From NCBI GenBank assembly GCA_903937385.1, contig CAIZZF010000014.1, positions 1 through 64,000 on the forward strand: 64,000 nucleotides of DNA, given 5' to 3'. Source of the DNA: an uncultured Holophagaceae bacterium. GTDB lineage: Bacteria > Acidobacteriota > Holophagae > Holophagales > Holophagaceae. This document shows positions 1 through 7,584 of the stretch, piece after piece (the first letter of the stretch is position 1; each line of letters starts with the position of its first letter). The notes beneath the pieces were generated by a model. It ran no database searches. It was not told the origin of the DNA and worked only from the letters and a program-made list of their open reading frames with translations. The position numbers and the translations under genes are program-made.

Positions 1-29
1 GGGCCCGAGACCAGGCTGAAATCACGCCT

Positions 30-82
30 CGAGGCAGGCCGGCTGCGGTCGGGCTACGCCCTCCCTACGCCGGCCTGCCTCG
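30..82. repeat. 14-bp perfect inverted repeat
   Basis: CGAGGCAGGCCGGC at 30-43 is the exact reverse complement of 69-82, with a 25-base loop. It could fold as a strong hairpin, perhaps a terminator at the end of the IS coding region that would lie to the left. There is no clear T-tract, so terminator function is uncertain. Confidence 0.7.
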
Positions 83-88
83 CACCTA

Positions 89-133
89 GGGGGTCAGGAG
101 TTTTGTCGCTAAGGGGGGTCAATAGTTTTGTCG
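89..133. repeat. Pair of 20-bp direct repeats (IS end)
   Basis: GGGGGTCAGGAGTTTTGTCG at 89-108 recurs at 114-133 with only the two bases after TCA changed (AT for GG). The period is 25 bp. Such repeats inside an IS end usually serve as transposase binding sites. The last 24 bases of the response regulator ORF lie in the second copy. Confidence 0.8.
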
Positions 134-525
134 GTTGACACCAGTTCGCGACGTCGCAGGCGGGTTGCCACGGCGCTCAGCAGTTCCTTAGCAGAGAAGG
201 GCTTGGTGAGGAAATCGTCGGCGCCGAGGTTCATGCCCTTACGTTGGCTTGCACGGTCCGTCCGGGCAGTCAGGAGCATGAAGGGGAGGTTTGCCAGTGC
301 TGGATTCCGCCGAACGGCTTCCAGGACGCCAAAGCCATCCAAGCCCGGCAGCATCAGGTCGCACAGAACCAGGTCTGGAGCGGGCACCTCGAACAGGAGT
401 TGGAGCCCAGTGACCCCGTCCGGCGCACTCCGCACCACATAACCTTCGAGTTCGAGCAGCAGGCAGACGTTCTTGCGGCTGTCCGCATCGTCCTCAATGA
501 GCACAATGACGGGCTTAGGCTGCAT
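109..525 (-). CDS. Single-domain response regulator, C-terminus altered by IS end
   Basis: A 138-residue receiver domain of a two-component system. The acidic pocket (E11, D12, D13), the phospho-acceptor D56 in LVLCD, the switch T87 (LLTAR) and K108 (TKPF) are all present, so the domain should be phosphorylated and switch normally. The start ATG overlaps the last 11 bases of the upstream histidine kinase, so the two are translationally coupled and probably cognate. From residue 129 on (VSTDKTIDPP) the protein is encoded by the IS terminus. The receiver core is complete, but any natural C-terminal tail or output domain has been lost. Whether an output domain once existed cannot be told from this window. 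Confidence 0.88.
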   Translation of the reverse strand: MQPKPVIVLIEDDADSRKNVCLLLELEGYVVRSAPDGVTGLQLLFEVPAPDLVLCDLMLPGLDGFGVLEAVRRNPALANLPFMLLTARTDRASQRKGMNLGADDFLTKPFSAKELLSAVATRLRRRELVSTDKTIDPP

Positions 526-1855
526 GGTTACCTCTCAAAAGCGCCTTCAAACGGATGCGGATCCTGGTTCCCCGGCCTTCCTGGCTGTCCAGTTCAAGGT
601 CGCCCCCAAGCAACGCCAGGGCATCCCGGACAATGCTCAAGCCAAGCCCGGTTCCTCGCACAGCACCGCTGTTGGAGCCGCGTTGGAACCGCGTGAACAC
701 GCTGGCCTGCTCGGCCAGGGGAATGCCAATGCCGGTGTCCTCCAGTTCCAGGATCAAGTCCGACCCTGACTTCCGTGCACGCAGCAGGACTCGACCCTCC
801 GCAGGTGTGTATTTCTGGGCGTTGTTCAGCAGGTTGCTGAGGACCTGTCGCAGAAGTTCCTCGTTAACCTTGACCACCCCGAGGTCTGAGGCCAGATCCA
901 GTTCGACTCCCGGAGTATCCCCAGTGGCCCCGTGGCTGGCGGCGAGTTCCTGGATCCAGGGGTTCAGGGGGAATTCCCGGGCCTCACCACCAGATCCACC
1001 TGCGTCCAGCCGGTGCATGAACAGCACATCGTCGATCATGCTGGTCAGGTGAAGGACTGCCGACCGGATGCGGGTGGTCATTTCCAGGTGGCGCTCGGGC
1101 TCCAGGCGTTCCCGATGGCGTTCGAGGATGTCGGTACTGGTGCCAATGGCATGGAGGGGGGTGCGGAATTCATGGGAGACCGTGGTGATGAATGCCTCCC
1201 GGAGGGCTGCCAGTTCGGTCCGTTCGCGAACAAGTTCGAGCAGTTCCCGTTCGCGCTTCCAGCCTTGGCGCCGCCCCCGGCTGACCCAGGAGGTAGCGGT
1301 CAGGCCGATGAGGTGGGCGACAAGGTAGGCCATGAGAATGGAAAGCAGGGCCACGAAGCCCACATGCACCTTCACGAAGAGCGCGAAGAAGATGCCGGCA
1401 GTGGAAAACAACAGGGGCACTGAGGCTTTGATCCAGCGGCGGTCCGGCATGATCGCGTACATGGTCAGCACGCCGATGACTTCCAGGGTCACGTTCTGGC
1501 TGTAGGTTCGAGGGCGGCTGGTCAAAACGGCCAGGTTCGACAGGAATATGCCCACGCCGAGGGCCAAGGCCCAGGCTTCCTGACTACGTGGACTGCGGAC
1601 CCTGGGGACAGCCACCACCATGGCCACGCAAAACCCAATAAAGACCAAACGGACGGTGAGCAGGGCGTAGAAGGCTCCAGTGCTGCCAAGGAGCGCTTGA
1701 TCGGCGGCGATGAGGAGCGCATAGGCGGCCCCGAACAGGACCGCACCATAGACCAGGATGGTTCCATCGATGGCGAGGTGGTCCAAGCGGTACTGGGCCT
1801 CCTCCTCGGGGGCAAGGAGGTCCAGACTGGTCAGGAAAGGAGTAAAAGGCGACAT
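515..1855 (-). CDS. Membrane sensor histidine kinase
   Basis: A 446-residue kinase. The N-terminal 190 residues hold about six hydrophobic segments with short loops, an integral-membrane sensor of unknown ligand. A short coiled linker then leads to a HisKA helix with phospho-acceptor H228 (SHEFRTPL), and a HATPase domain with N box (LLNNAQKY), DTGIGIP and GTGLGLSI. The ATG at 1855 is chosen because the reading frame upstream of it looks non-coding (charged, no hydrophobic signal); the Shine-Dalgarno is weak. The gene overlaps the downstream response regulator by 11 bp, its probable partner. Confidence 0.88.
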   Translation of the reverse strand: MSPFTPFLTSLDLLAPEEEAQYRLDHLAIDGTILVYGAVLFGAAYALLIAADQALLGSTGAFYALLTVRLVFIGFCVAMVVAVPRVRSPRSQEAWALALGVGIFLSNLAVLTSRPRTYSQNVTLEVIGVLTMYAIMPDRRWIKASVPLLFSTAGIFFALFVKVHVGFVALLSILMAYLVAHLIGLTATSWVSRGRRQGWKRERELLELVRERTELAALREAFITTVSHEFRTPLHAIGTSTDILERHRERLEPERHLEMTTRIRSAVLHLTSMIDDVLFMHRLDAGGSGGEAREFPLNPWIQELAASHGATGDTPGVELDLASDLGVVKVNEELLRQVLSNLLNNAQKYTPAEGRVLLRARKSGSDLILELEDTGIGIPLAEQASVFTRFQRGSNSGAVRGTGLGLSIVRDALALLGGDLELDSQEGRGTRIRIRLKALLRGNHAA

Positions 1856-2074
1856 GCGGCAGTCCGATGGGGGCTGTCTACAGTATGACCCGCTTGAAGC
1901 CATGGGCCGGGCCTGGTGCTCAGAAGTACAATGAATAAAGGTCTTGACTCGTCGCTTCAGCCGAAGATCATTCAGTGCCGCCCCTTCGGTGAAACCGGCC
2001 ACTTCCTTGAGGCCCTCCCTGAAGTGCACAGAGGACCCCTTCCTCATCCTGAGTCGGTCCTGCAAAGAGGAGTC

Positions 2075-2272
2075 TCACCGCGTGGGCGGTCGCTCACTCC
2101 GAGGCACCGAGGAACCCGAGGAGGATGCCTCCTTGGGCTTTTCAGCATTGACCAAGATTTCGCCAACCGGAACCAGACGATCCGGGATGACCACGTTTTC
2201 GGTTGCAGCGCGAACCACGCTGAACGCGGTGACGTTCGGATCGGCAGTGGGGTGTTGCTTCCGTTTCAGCAT
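2075..2272 (-). CDS. Small hypothetical protein
   Basis: A possible 65-residue protein, Lys/Arg-rich at the start, then a segment (TADPNVTAFSVVRAAT) that resembles the opening of many short uncharacterised bacterial proteins carrying a DPNxxAxxVVxxAT-type motif, and a low-complexity Ser/Pro/Glu tail. It lies upstream of the kinase gene in the same direction. No convincing Shine-Dalgarno is seen (GAGG sits only one base before the ATG). The function is unknown, and it may be a chance ORF. Confidence 0.42.
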   Translation of the reverse strand: MLKRKQHPTADPNVTAFSVVRAATENVVIPDRLVPVGEILVNAEKPKEASSSGSSVPRSERPPTR

Positions 2273-2444
2273 GCCTCAAGTATGCGGCATTTGGGGAGGG
2301 GGCTGCCAAGGGCCTGGGTCCGAAATTTATTTCAAACTGACCCACTACCGGCCAGAGGCATGCCGTGCAACCCTGATGCAGATAGCTTATGCTTGACCCA
2401 AATAATCCAGGCAGACCTTCAATGATGTTGAGACAGGAACGCCG

Positions 2445-2906
2445 ATGAACCCACCACCCGCGAGAGTCTGTCACTGGTGTGGGAAGGATTCGGGTTTCGG
2501 GACGTGGCCTCTCCCAAGCCATATCTGCAAGTCGTGTTATGCGGAGCTGCTCGGGGTGCCCGCCCTGACAAGAGAGGAAATCGACACCCTGCCCTATGGA
2601 GCGATCGAGCTGGATGCGACTGGCTCGATCCTCAGCTACAACCAGGCGGAGGGAGAGCTCGCAGGACTGGACCCCGCCCGAGTCATCGGAAAAAACTTCT
2701 TCAAGCAGGTTGCCCCCTGCACCGATGTGAAGGCATTCCACGGTCGGCTCGCAGAGTTCATCCATTCGGATGCTGGTCCGCAGTCCTTTGCCTTCATCTT
2801 CCAGTTCCCGGGCGGGCCTGTGGAGGTGAACATCACGTTCATCAGCACCGATCGGGAGACCGCGATGGTGCTCGTCCATACGCTCGGCTCGAAACCAATG
2901 CCCTAA
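2445..2906 (+). CDS. Photoactive yellow protein-like PAS sensor with N-terminal CxxC/CxxC motif
   Basis: A 153-residue protein in two parts. Residues 9-31 contain C9xxC12 and C28xxC31, spaced like a small zinc ribbon. Residues about 46-150 match the PAS fold of photoactive yellow protein (PYP) closely: LPYGAIELD, YNQAEGELAG, VIGKNFFKQVAPCTD. Residues equivalent to PYP Y42, E46 and C69 are all kept (Y65, E69, C92); C69 is the cysteine that carries the p-coumaroyl chromophore and Y42/E46 hold its phenolate. PYP T50 and R52 are replaced by A73 and L75. No tyrosine ammonia-lyase or dedicated coumarate ligase lies nearby, so chromophore supply is unproven. A cytoplasmic light or redox sensor is inferred; a non-photoactive PAS is the alternative. 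Confidence 0.82.
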   Translation: MNPPPARVCHWCGKDSGFGTWPLPSHICKSCYAELLGVPALTREEIDTLPYGAIELDATGSILSYNQAEGELAGLDPARVIGKNFFKQVAPCTDVKAFHGRLAEFIHSDAGPQSFAFIFQFPGGPVEVNITFISTDRETAMVLVHTLGSKPMP

Positions 2907-2935
2907 GCTGGCTGACAACTCAAGGCGCGGCACCC

Positions 2936-3634
2936 ATGCCCACCCTCTTCGACGCCCACAGCCACCTGCCTCAGCCGGGAAGAGCCGAACCGGACCATTG
3001 GCGCGTGGTCTGTGGCACCCACGAGGCGGATTGGGGAGCTGTCCTGGCCCATGCGGCGGGCAACGCGAAGGTCATTCCGATGCTGGGCCTGCACCCCTGG
3101 TTCGTGGACGAGGCAGCGCCCGGGTGGGAGCTGCGCCTGGAGGCACTGCTGCGGACCCACCGCTGCGGCATGGGCGAGTGCGGCCTGGACTTCAGTCGGC
3201 AGGCTGCGGACCGGGCCGCTCAGGAGAGGGCCTTCCGGACTCAGCTCCGCCTCGCCCACACCCTGGGCCGACCCGTGGCCATCCATGCGGTGCAGGCCTG
3301 GGGACGCCTCCTGGACCTGCTGCGGGAGGCAGGCGTGCCAACCGCGGGGGCGCTGGTCCATGCCTACTCCGGCAGCCCGGAGACCGCCCAGGTGCTGCAG
3401 GGCCTGGGCGTGTATCTGTCTTTCTCCGGGGACCTGCTGGCGCCGAATCGGCCAAAGCCGGAGGAGGCGCTGCGCACCGTGGCTGCGGACCGCCTGCTGC
3501 TGGAGAGTGACGGCACGGCCGACCTGCGACAGGTATTCCAGGCTGCCGCCGCCCTCCGCGGGGTCGAGCCGGAGCTCCTCGCGGCCCAGACCTGGGAGAA
3601 TGGGCGACAGTGCTTCAAGGAGTGGCTGGCATGA
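2936..3634 (+). CDS. TatD-family metal-dependent hydrolase
   Basis: A 232-residue TIM-barrel hydrolase of the TatD deoxyribonuclease family. The metal ligands are visible: H8xH10 at the N-terminus (DAHSHL), Glu in GMGECGLDF, His in AIHAVQAW, His in LVHAYSG and Asp in LLESDG. Family members act as 3'-5' DNases or D-aminoacyl/phosphoester hydrolases, so the true substrate is open. The protein is slightly shorter than E. coli TatD (about 260). Its TGA overlaps the ATG of tcdA (ATGA), so the two genes are translationally coupled; the ATG at 2936 is the only start that begins at the conserved barrel strand. Confidence 0.88.
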   Translation: MPTLFDAHSHLPQPGRAEPDHWRVVCGTHEADWGAVLAHAAGNAKVIPMLGLHPWFVDEAAPGWELRLEALLRTHRCGMGECGLDFSRQAADRAAQERAFRTQLRLAHTLGRPVAIHAVQAWGRLLDLLREAGVPTAGALVHAYSGSPETAQVLQGLGVYLSFSGDLLAPNRPKPEEALRTVAADRLLLESDGTADLRQVFQAAAALRGVEPELLAAQTWENGRQCFKEWLA

Positions 3635-4371
3635 GGTGGTATTCCCGCAGTGAGCTGCTGCTCGGCGAGGCGGCGCTGGACCGGCTGCGCCGGGCGCGCG
3701 TGACCGTGTTCGGACTGGGGGGCGTGGGCTCCTTCGCCGTAGAGGCCCTGGCCCGGGCGGGCGTGGGGCACCTTCGCCTGGTGGACCACGATGGCGTCGG
3801 CCCCAGCAACCTCAACCGCCAGCTCTACGCCCTGCGCTCGACCCTGGGCCAGCCCAAGGCCGAGGTGGCTGCAGCCCGGGTGCGGGATATCAACCCCGAC
3901 TGCGATGTGGAGGCCCTGGTCACCTTCATCCACACGGACACGCTGCCGGCGCTGCTGGAGCCCCGCCCCGACGTGGCCATCGACGCCATCGACTCCATGA
4001 CCTGCAAGGTGGCCCTCATGGTCACGGCCCACCAGCAGGGCCTTCCCCTGATTTCCGCCATGGGGGCCGGCGGTCGCCTGGACAGCAGCCTGCTGCGGGT
4101 TGGCGACATCAGCGAGACGCGGCTCTGCCCGCTCGCCTCCCGGGTACGCAAGGAACTGCGCAAGGCCGGCATCACCCAGGGCATCCGCTGCGTCTACTCC
4201 CTGGAGCCCGCCGACAACAAGCGCCCGGCCAATCCCGTGGACATCGAACCCCACCGAGGGCCGGGCCGGGTCCGGCAACCTGTGGGGACGATTTCCTACA
4301 TGCCAGCCATCGTGGGCCTCAAGGTAGCCGAAGAAGTCCTGCGAATGTTGCTCGCTGTCCCCACCGAGTAG
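3631..4371 (+). CDS. tcdA: tRNA threonylcarbamoyladenosine dehydratase (ThiF/E1-like)
   Basis: A 246-residue ThiF/MoeB-type adenylating enzyme. The Rossmann nucleotide loop GLGGVGS (residues 28-34), the following acidic residues (LVDHDGVGPSNLNRQ) and the ATP-handling Arg are present, as is the SAMGAGGR segment and a C-terminal PVGTISYMPAIVG block typical of TcdA (CsdL/YgdL). The enzyme cyclises t6A37 of ANN-decoding tRNAs to ct6A using ATP at the cytoplasmic tRNA. The length matches the family. It is coupled to the upstream tatD-like gene by a 4-bp overlap; the earlier in-frame start at 3610 would lie within that gene. Confidence 0.88.
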   Translation: MRWYSRSELLLGEAALDRLRRARVTVFGLGGVGSFAVEALARAGVGHLRLVDHDGVGPSNLNRQLYALRSTLGQPKAEVAAARVRDINPDCDVEALVTFIHTDTLPALLEPRPDVAIDAIDSMTCKVALMVTAHQQGLPLISAMGAGGRLDSSLLRVGDISETRLCPLASRVRKELRKAGITQGIRCVYSLEPADNKRPANPVDIEPHRGPGRVRQPVGTISYMPAIVGLKVAEEVLRMLLAVPTE

Positions 4372-4413
4372 CTTTTCCCATCTCTGAGATCGCAAAGCGA
4401 TTTCGGAGCAAGC

Positions 4414-6039
4414 CTAGCGCCCCGTCGGAGCCCCGTACTCCGCGTAGGTCCCCTGGAAGTCCTCGATGCCGTCATCGGTGAGGTGCCAGATGCGCGTGGC
4501 CACTTCGTCGATGATGTCCTCATCGTGGGTCACGAAGAGGATGGTGCCTTCGTAGCGCTGCAGGGCATCGTTGAGCCCGATGACCGCTTCCAGGTCCAGG
4601 TGGTTGGTGGGCTCGTCCAGCACCAGGATGTTGGGCTTCTGCAGCATGAGCTTGCAGAACAGCAGCCGGCAGGACTCGCCACCGCTGAGCACGTCCGTCA
4701 TCTTGTTGCCCTCTTCACCGCGGAAGAGCATCTGGCCCATGATGCCGCGGATCTGCTCCTTGGTGGCCTCGGGGTCGAACTGGTGCAGCCAGGTGACCAG
4801 CTCATAGCCCTTGGGGATGCTCTCGGCGAAGTCCTGGGAGAAGTAGCCCACGTTGGCCTCGTGCCCCCACTTCACCTCGCCGCCGTCCAGCTTCAGGCCC
4901 AGCTCGGTGACCTGCGGCGCGTTGGCCAGCAGGGCGTTCAGCAGGGTGGTCTTGCCGATGCCGTTGCGACCCATGAGGGCCACCTTCTCGCCCCGCTGCA
5001 CCATGGCCGAGAAGCCCTTGATGACCTCGTGGCGGCCGCCGGTGCCGTCCTTGTCGGTGTCGTATCCCTTCTTCACGCCCTCGAACTCCAGGGCGTAGCG
5101 GCCACCGGGCTTGTTGAGGTTGAACTTGATGAAGGGGCGCTGGATGTTGCTGCGGGCCAGGTCGCTGGGCTGCAGTCGCTCCACTTCCTTGCGGCGGCTG
5201 TTCACCTGGCTGCTGCGGGTGCCTGCGGCGAAGCGCTGGATGAACTCGTTGAGCTGGGCGATCTTCTTCTCGCGCTGGGCGTTGTCGGACTCGATGCGCG
5301 ACCGCACCTGGATCTTGGCCATGACCATGTCGTCGTAGCCGCCGGTGTACTGGATGATCGTCTGGTAGTCGATGTCGGCGATGTGGGTGCAGACGTTGTT
5401 GAGGAAGTGGCGGTCGTGGCTGATGACGATGACCGTGCCCTTGTAGCGGCTGAGGAACTCCTCCAGCCAGTGGATGGAGTCGAGATCCAGGTGGTTGGTG
5501 GGCTCGTCCAGCAGCAGGGCCTGGGGGTTGCCGAAGAGGGCCTGGGACAGCAGCACGCGCACCTTCTGGCCGCCCTGCAGCTCGCCCATCTTGCGCCCGT
5601 GGAGGGACTCGGGAATGCCCAGACCGTCCAGCAGCACGGCGGCGTCACTCTCAGCGGTGTAGCCATCCTCGTCGGCCACTACGCCCTCGAGCTCGGCGAC
5701 GCGCATGCCGTCCTCGTCGGTCATCTCGGGCTTGTCATAGATGGCATCGCGCTCCTGCAGCGCCTTCCACAGCCCCGCGTTGCCCATGATCACCGTGTCG
5801 ATCACCCGGAACTCATCAAAGGCGAACTGATCCTGGCGCAGGATGCCCATCTTCCGAGGACGGATCACGTTCCCCATCTGCTGCTCCAGCTCACCCGAGA
5901 GGATCTTCATGAACGTGGACTTCCCCGACCCGTTCGGCCCCGACAGGCCATAGCGGCGCCCGGGATTGAACGTGGTGGTGACATCCTCGAACAGGATCTT
6001 CGCGCCGTAGCGCATGGTGACGTTCTGCACAGCAAGCAT
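4414..6039 (-). CDS. ybiT: ABC-F ATPase, YbiT type
   Basis: A 541-residue soluble protein with two ABC domains and no membrane segment. The first Walker A is GPNGSGKST (residues 34-42); both halves carry a signature motif (LQGGQK and LSGGES) and LLLDEPTNHLD/LVLDEPTNHLD Walker B boxes; an inter-domain linker of helices follows VISHDRHFLNNVCTH. The block LRQDQFAF..F.V.DTVIMG and the opening MLAVQNVTMRYG match E. coli YbiT. ABC-F proteins act on the ribosome E site; YbiT's exact role is unsettled. The start at 6039 is preceded by GGGAG at 8 bases and a TAGAAT -10 box; the longer frame upstream would cover the promoter. Confidence 0.9.
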   Translation of the reverse strand: MLAVQNVTMRYGAKILFEDVTTTFNPGRRYGLSGPNGSGKSTFMKILSGELEQQMGNVIRPRKMGILRQDQFAFDEFRVIDTVIMGNAGLWKALQERDAIYDKPEMTDEDGMRVAELEGVVADEDGYTAESDAAVLLDGLGIPESLHGRKMGELQGGQKVRVLLSQALFGNPQALLLDEPTNHLDLDSIHWLEEFLSRYKGTVIVISHDRHFLNNVCTHIADIDYQTIIQYTGGYDDMVMAKIQVRSRIESDNAQREKKIAQLNEFIQRFAAGTRSSQVNSRRKEVERLQPSDLARSNIQRPFIKFNLNKPGGRYALEFEGVKKGYDTDKDGTGGRHEVIKGFSAMVQRGEKVALMGRNGIGKTTLLNALLANAPQVTELGLKLDGGEVKWGHEANVGYFSQDFAESIPKGYELVTWLHQFDPEATKEQIRGIMGQMLFRGEEGNKMTDVLSGGESCRLLFCKLMLQKPNILVLDEPTNHLDLEAVIGLNDALQRYEGTILFVTHDEDIIDEVATRIWHLTDDGIEDFQGTYAEYGAPTGR

Positions 6040-6061
6040 CTTGGTTACTCCCGAACCCATC

Positions 6062-6067
6062 ATTCTA
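6062..6067 (-). promoter_or_regulatory. Candidate -10 box of ybiT (TAGAAT)
   Basis: TAGAAT reads on the minus strand 22 bases before the chosen ybiT start, leaving room for a transcription start and the GGGAG ribosome site. The same TAGAATG string precedes the transketolase gene, acnB and the tRNA. No good -35 is apparent. Confidence 0.45.
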
Positions 6068-6111
6068 ACGCAGGGGCTCGGTTTCTCCGAGGGGCGTTCT
6101 CTGCTGCCCTG

Positions 6112-6144
6112 CTCCAAACGGTGCCCTGCGGGCCCCGTTTGGAG
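6112..6144. repeat. 10-bp inverted repeat between ybiT and ssb
   Basis: CTCCAAACGG at 6112-6121 pairs with CCGTTTGGAG at 6135-6144; three further G/C pairs inside can extend it. It lies upstream of the ybiT promoter and downstream of the ssb terminator hairpin. It may be a second termination or transcript-end structure. Confidence 0.6.
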
Positions 6145-6180
6145 ATTTGGCGGCTGCGCCGCGAGAAGATCCGTTCATAC

Positions 6181-6213
6181 CTTCAAAACGGCGCCAGAGG
6201 CGCCGTTTTGAAG
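6181..6213 (-). terminator. Rho-independent terminator of ssb (perfect 15-bp hairpin)
   Basis: CTTCAAAACGGCGCC (6181-6195) and its exact complement (6199-6213) flank a 3-base loop. On the minus strand, the direction of ssb, the G/C core is followed by TTTTG, the usual terminator form; it is symmetric and could also stop plus-strand transcripts. It begins 31 bases after the ssb stop codon. Confidence 0.8.
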
Positions 6214-6243
6214 CCGTGCCGAACCGATCGGCGGGACAACACC

Positions 6244-6696
6244 CTAGAACGGAATGTCGTCGTCGGGGAAGCTGCCGCCGGCGGCGGGGCTGGGGGCGCC
6301 GTGGTCCTCGGCCTCCTGGGCGCCGCCGCGGCTGTAGCCGCCGTCCCGGGGCCCGCTGTCATCCATGCGGCCCAGCATGACGAAGTTGTCGCAGCGGATG
6401 TCGCAGGCGGTCTTCTTGACGCCGGCCTGGTCGGTGTACTCGCGGTACTGGATGCGGCCCTCGATCATCACCTGCTTGCCCTTCCGCAGGTACTTCTCGG
6501 CGATCTCGGCCTGCTTGCCCCAGACCACGATGTTGTGCCACTCGGTCTTGCTCTGCTTCTCCCCGGCCTGGTTCTTCCAGGTCTCGGTGGTGGCCACGGA
6601 GAACCGTGCGACCTGCTGGCCCGAGGGGGTGGATTTCAGCTCGGGATCGCGCCCGAGGTTGCCGATGAGCAGAACCTTGTTCAATGAACCGGACAT
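6244..6696 (-). CDS. ssb: Single-stranded DNA-binding protein
   Basis: A 150-residue SSB. An N-terminal OB fold (about residues 4-110; LNKVLLIGNLGRDPELKST, WHNIVVWGKQAEIAEKYLRKG) is followed by a Gly/Ala/Ser-rich disordered linker and the conserved acidic tip DDDIPF that recruits replication and repair partners. It coats single-stranded DNA as a tetramer. A strong TAAGGAGGACATC ribosome site precedes the ATG. The gene stands alone, divergent from the amidotransferase gene and followed by a perfect terminator hairpin. Confidence 0.96.
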   Translation of the reverse strand: MSGSLNKVLLIGNLGRDPELKSTPSGQQVARFSVATTETWKNQAGEKQSKTEWHNIVVWGKQAEIAEKYLRKGKQVMIEGRIQYREYTDQAGVKKTACDIRCDNFVMLGRMDDSGPRDGGYSRGGAQEAEDHGAPSPAAGGSFPDDDIPF

Positions 6697-6793
6697 GATG
6701 TCCTCCTTAGATCAGCGGAGCTCTCCGCCGCACCGTCGACTCAGACCATCTGAGGGGGTGGTAGGGTGATGAGGATTCCCGCGAGCGAAACCC

Positions 6794-7543
6794 ATGTCAA
6801 GTGCCAACTCAAACCTCCTCGTGAGCTGCAGAAACAAGTCCGGCGCGGTGAAGCATTATCTTCCCGCCCTGAAAGGCGCAGGGTGGGCCGCCGAGCCCTG
6901 CCTGCTGGCGCCCGGGGACCCCCTGCCCGACCTGGACGGGGCGCTCGGCCTGCTGCTCACGGGCGGCTCGGACATCCATCCCCGCTGCTGGGAAAGTGTG
7001 GATGCCGTGCACCGTGAGGCCGACGTGGACGAGGACCGGGATGCCTTCGAGCTGCCCCTGATCCGGGCCGCCTGGGAGCGGAACCTGCCCATCCTCGGCA
7101 TCTGCCGCGGCGAGCAGATCCTCAACGTGGCCCTGGGCGGCAGCATGATCCAGCATGTGCCGGAGTACTACGACTGCGATCCCACCCGCCACCAGCACGG
7201 CACGCAGGAGCATCCGGAGATGCGCCACCGGGTGCAGCTGGCCCCGGGCTCGCGGCTGCGGGCGCTGCTGGGCGAGGACGTCTTCCTGGTGAACAGCCGC
7301 CACCACCAGGCCGTGAAGCAGGTGGCGCCGGAACTGACCGCCGTGGGCTGGCACCTGGACACTGTCCATCCCAATACCGGCCCCCTGGTCGAGGCCCTCG
7401 AGGCCCGGGATCCTGCCCGCTGGGTCTTCGGGGTGCAGTGGCACCCGGAGAACCTGGTGGGCCTCAGGGGTCCCGCCGGGGAAGCCGCCCGGGACCTCTT
7501 CGCCGCCTTCGTGGCGGCCCTCCGGCAGCAGGGCCGGGACTGA
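6794..7543 (+). CDS. Class I glutamine amidotransferase / gamma-glutamyl-GABA hydrolase-like (peptidase C26)
   Basis: A 249-residue cytoplasmic hydrolase of the PuuD/C26 group. The nucleophile C104 sits in GICRGEQ and the His-Glu of the triad are H217 and E219 (VQWHPE); GGSDIHP (residues 58-63) and the NSRHHQAV block are typical of gamma-glutamyl-gamma-aminobutyrate hydrolases. It likely cleaves a gamma-glutamyl amide. No other putrescine-pathway gene is next to it, so the physiological substrate is open. It is divergent from ssb; a TAGGGT box at 6762-6767 might be its -10. Confidence 0.85.
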   Translation: MSSANSNLLVSCRNKSGAVKHYLPALKGAGWAAEPCLLAPGDPLPDLDGALGLLLTGGSDIHPRCWESVDAVHREADVDEDRDAFELPLIRAAWERNLPILGICRGEQILNVALGGSMIQHVPEYYDCDPTRHQHGTQEHPEMRHRVQLAPGSRLRALLGEDVFLVNSRHHQAVKQVAPELTAVGWHLDTVHPNTGPLVEALEARDPARWVFGVQWHPENLVGLRGPAGEAARDLFAAFVAALRQQGRD

Positions 7544-7584
7544 CCGCCACCGGGTGTGGTTTGATGGGGAAAACGGGAGTCTCC

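Larger units (their letters stand above)
1..140 (-). mobile_element. Terminal end of an insertion sequence (IS21-like), cut by the window edge
   Basis: Read on the minus strand from 140 leftward, the sequence begins TGTCAACCGACAAAAC and carries two near-identical 20-bp repeats 25 bp apart, followed by a long inverted repeat. A TGT tip followed by multiple internal direct repeats is the arrangement known for IS21-family ends, where the transposase binds. No transposase gene is visible because the element would continue beyond base 1. The tip lies inside the 3' end of the response regulator gene, so the host gene now ends within the element. The family assignment is inference from end structure alone; a different family, or a solo end, is possible. 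Confidence 0.5.

Noticed and set aside
4483-6687. 734-residue plus-strand ORF across ybiT and ssb
   Set aside because: It is antisense to two strongly supported genes, and runs through a terminator hairpin.
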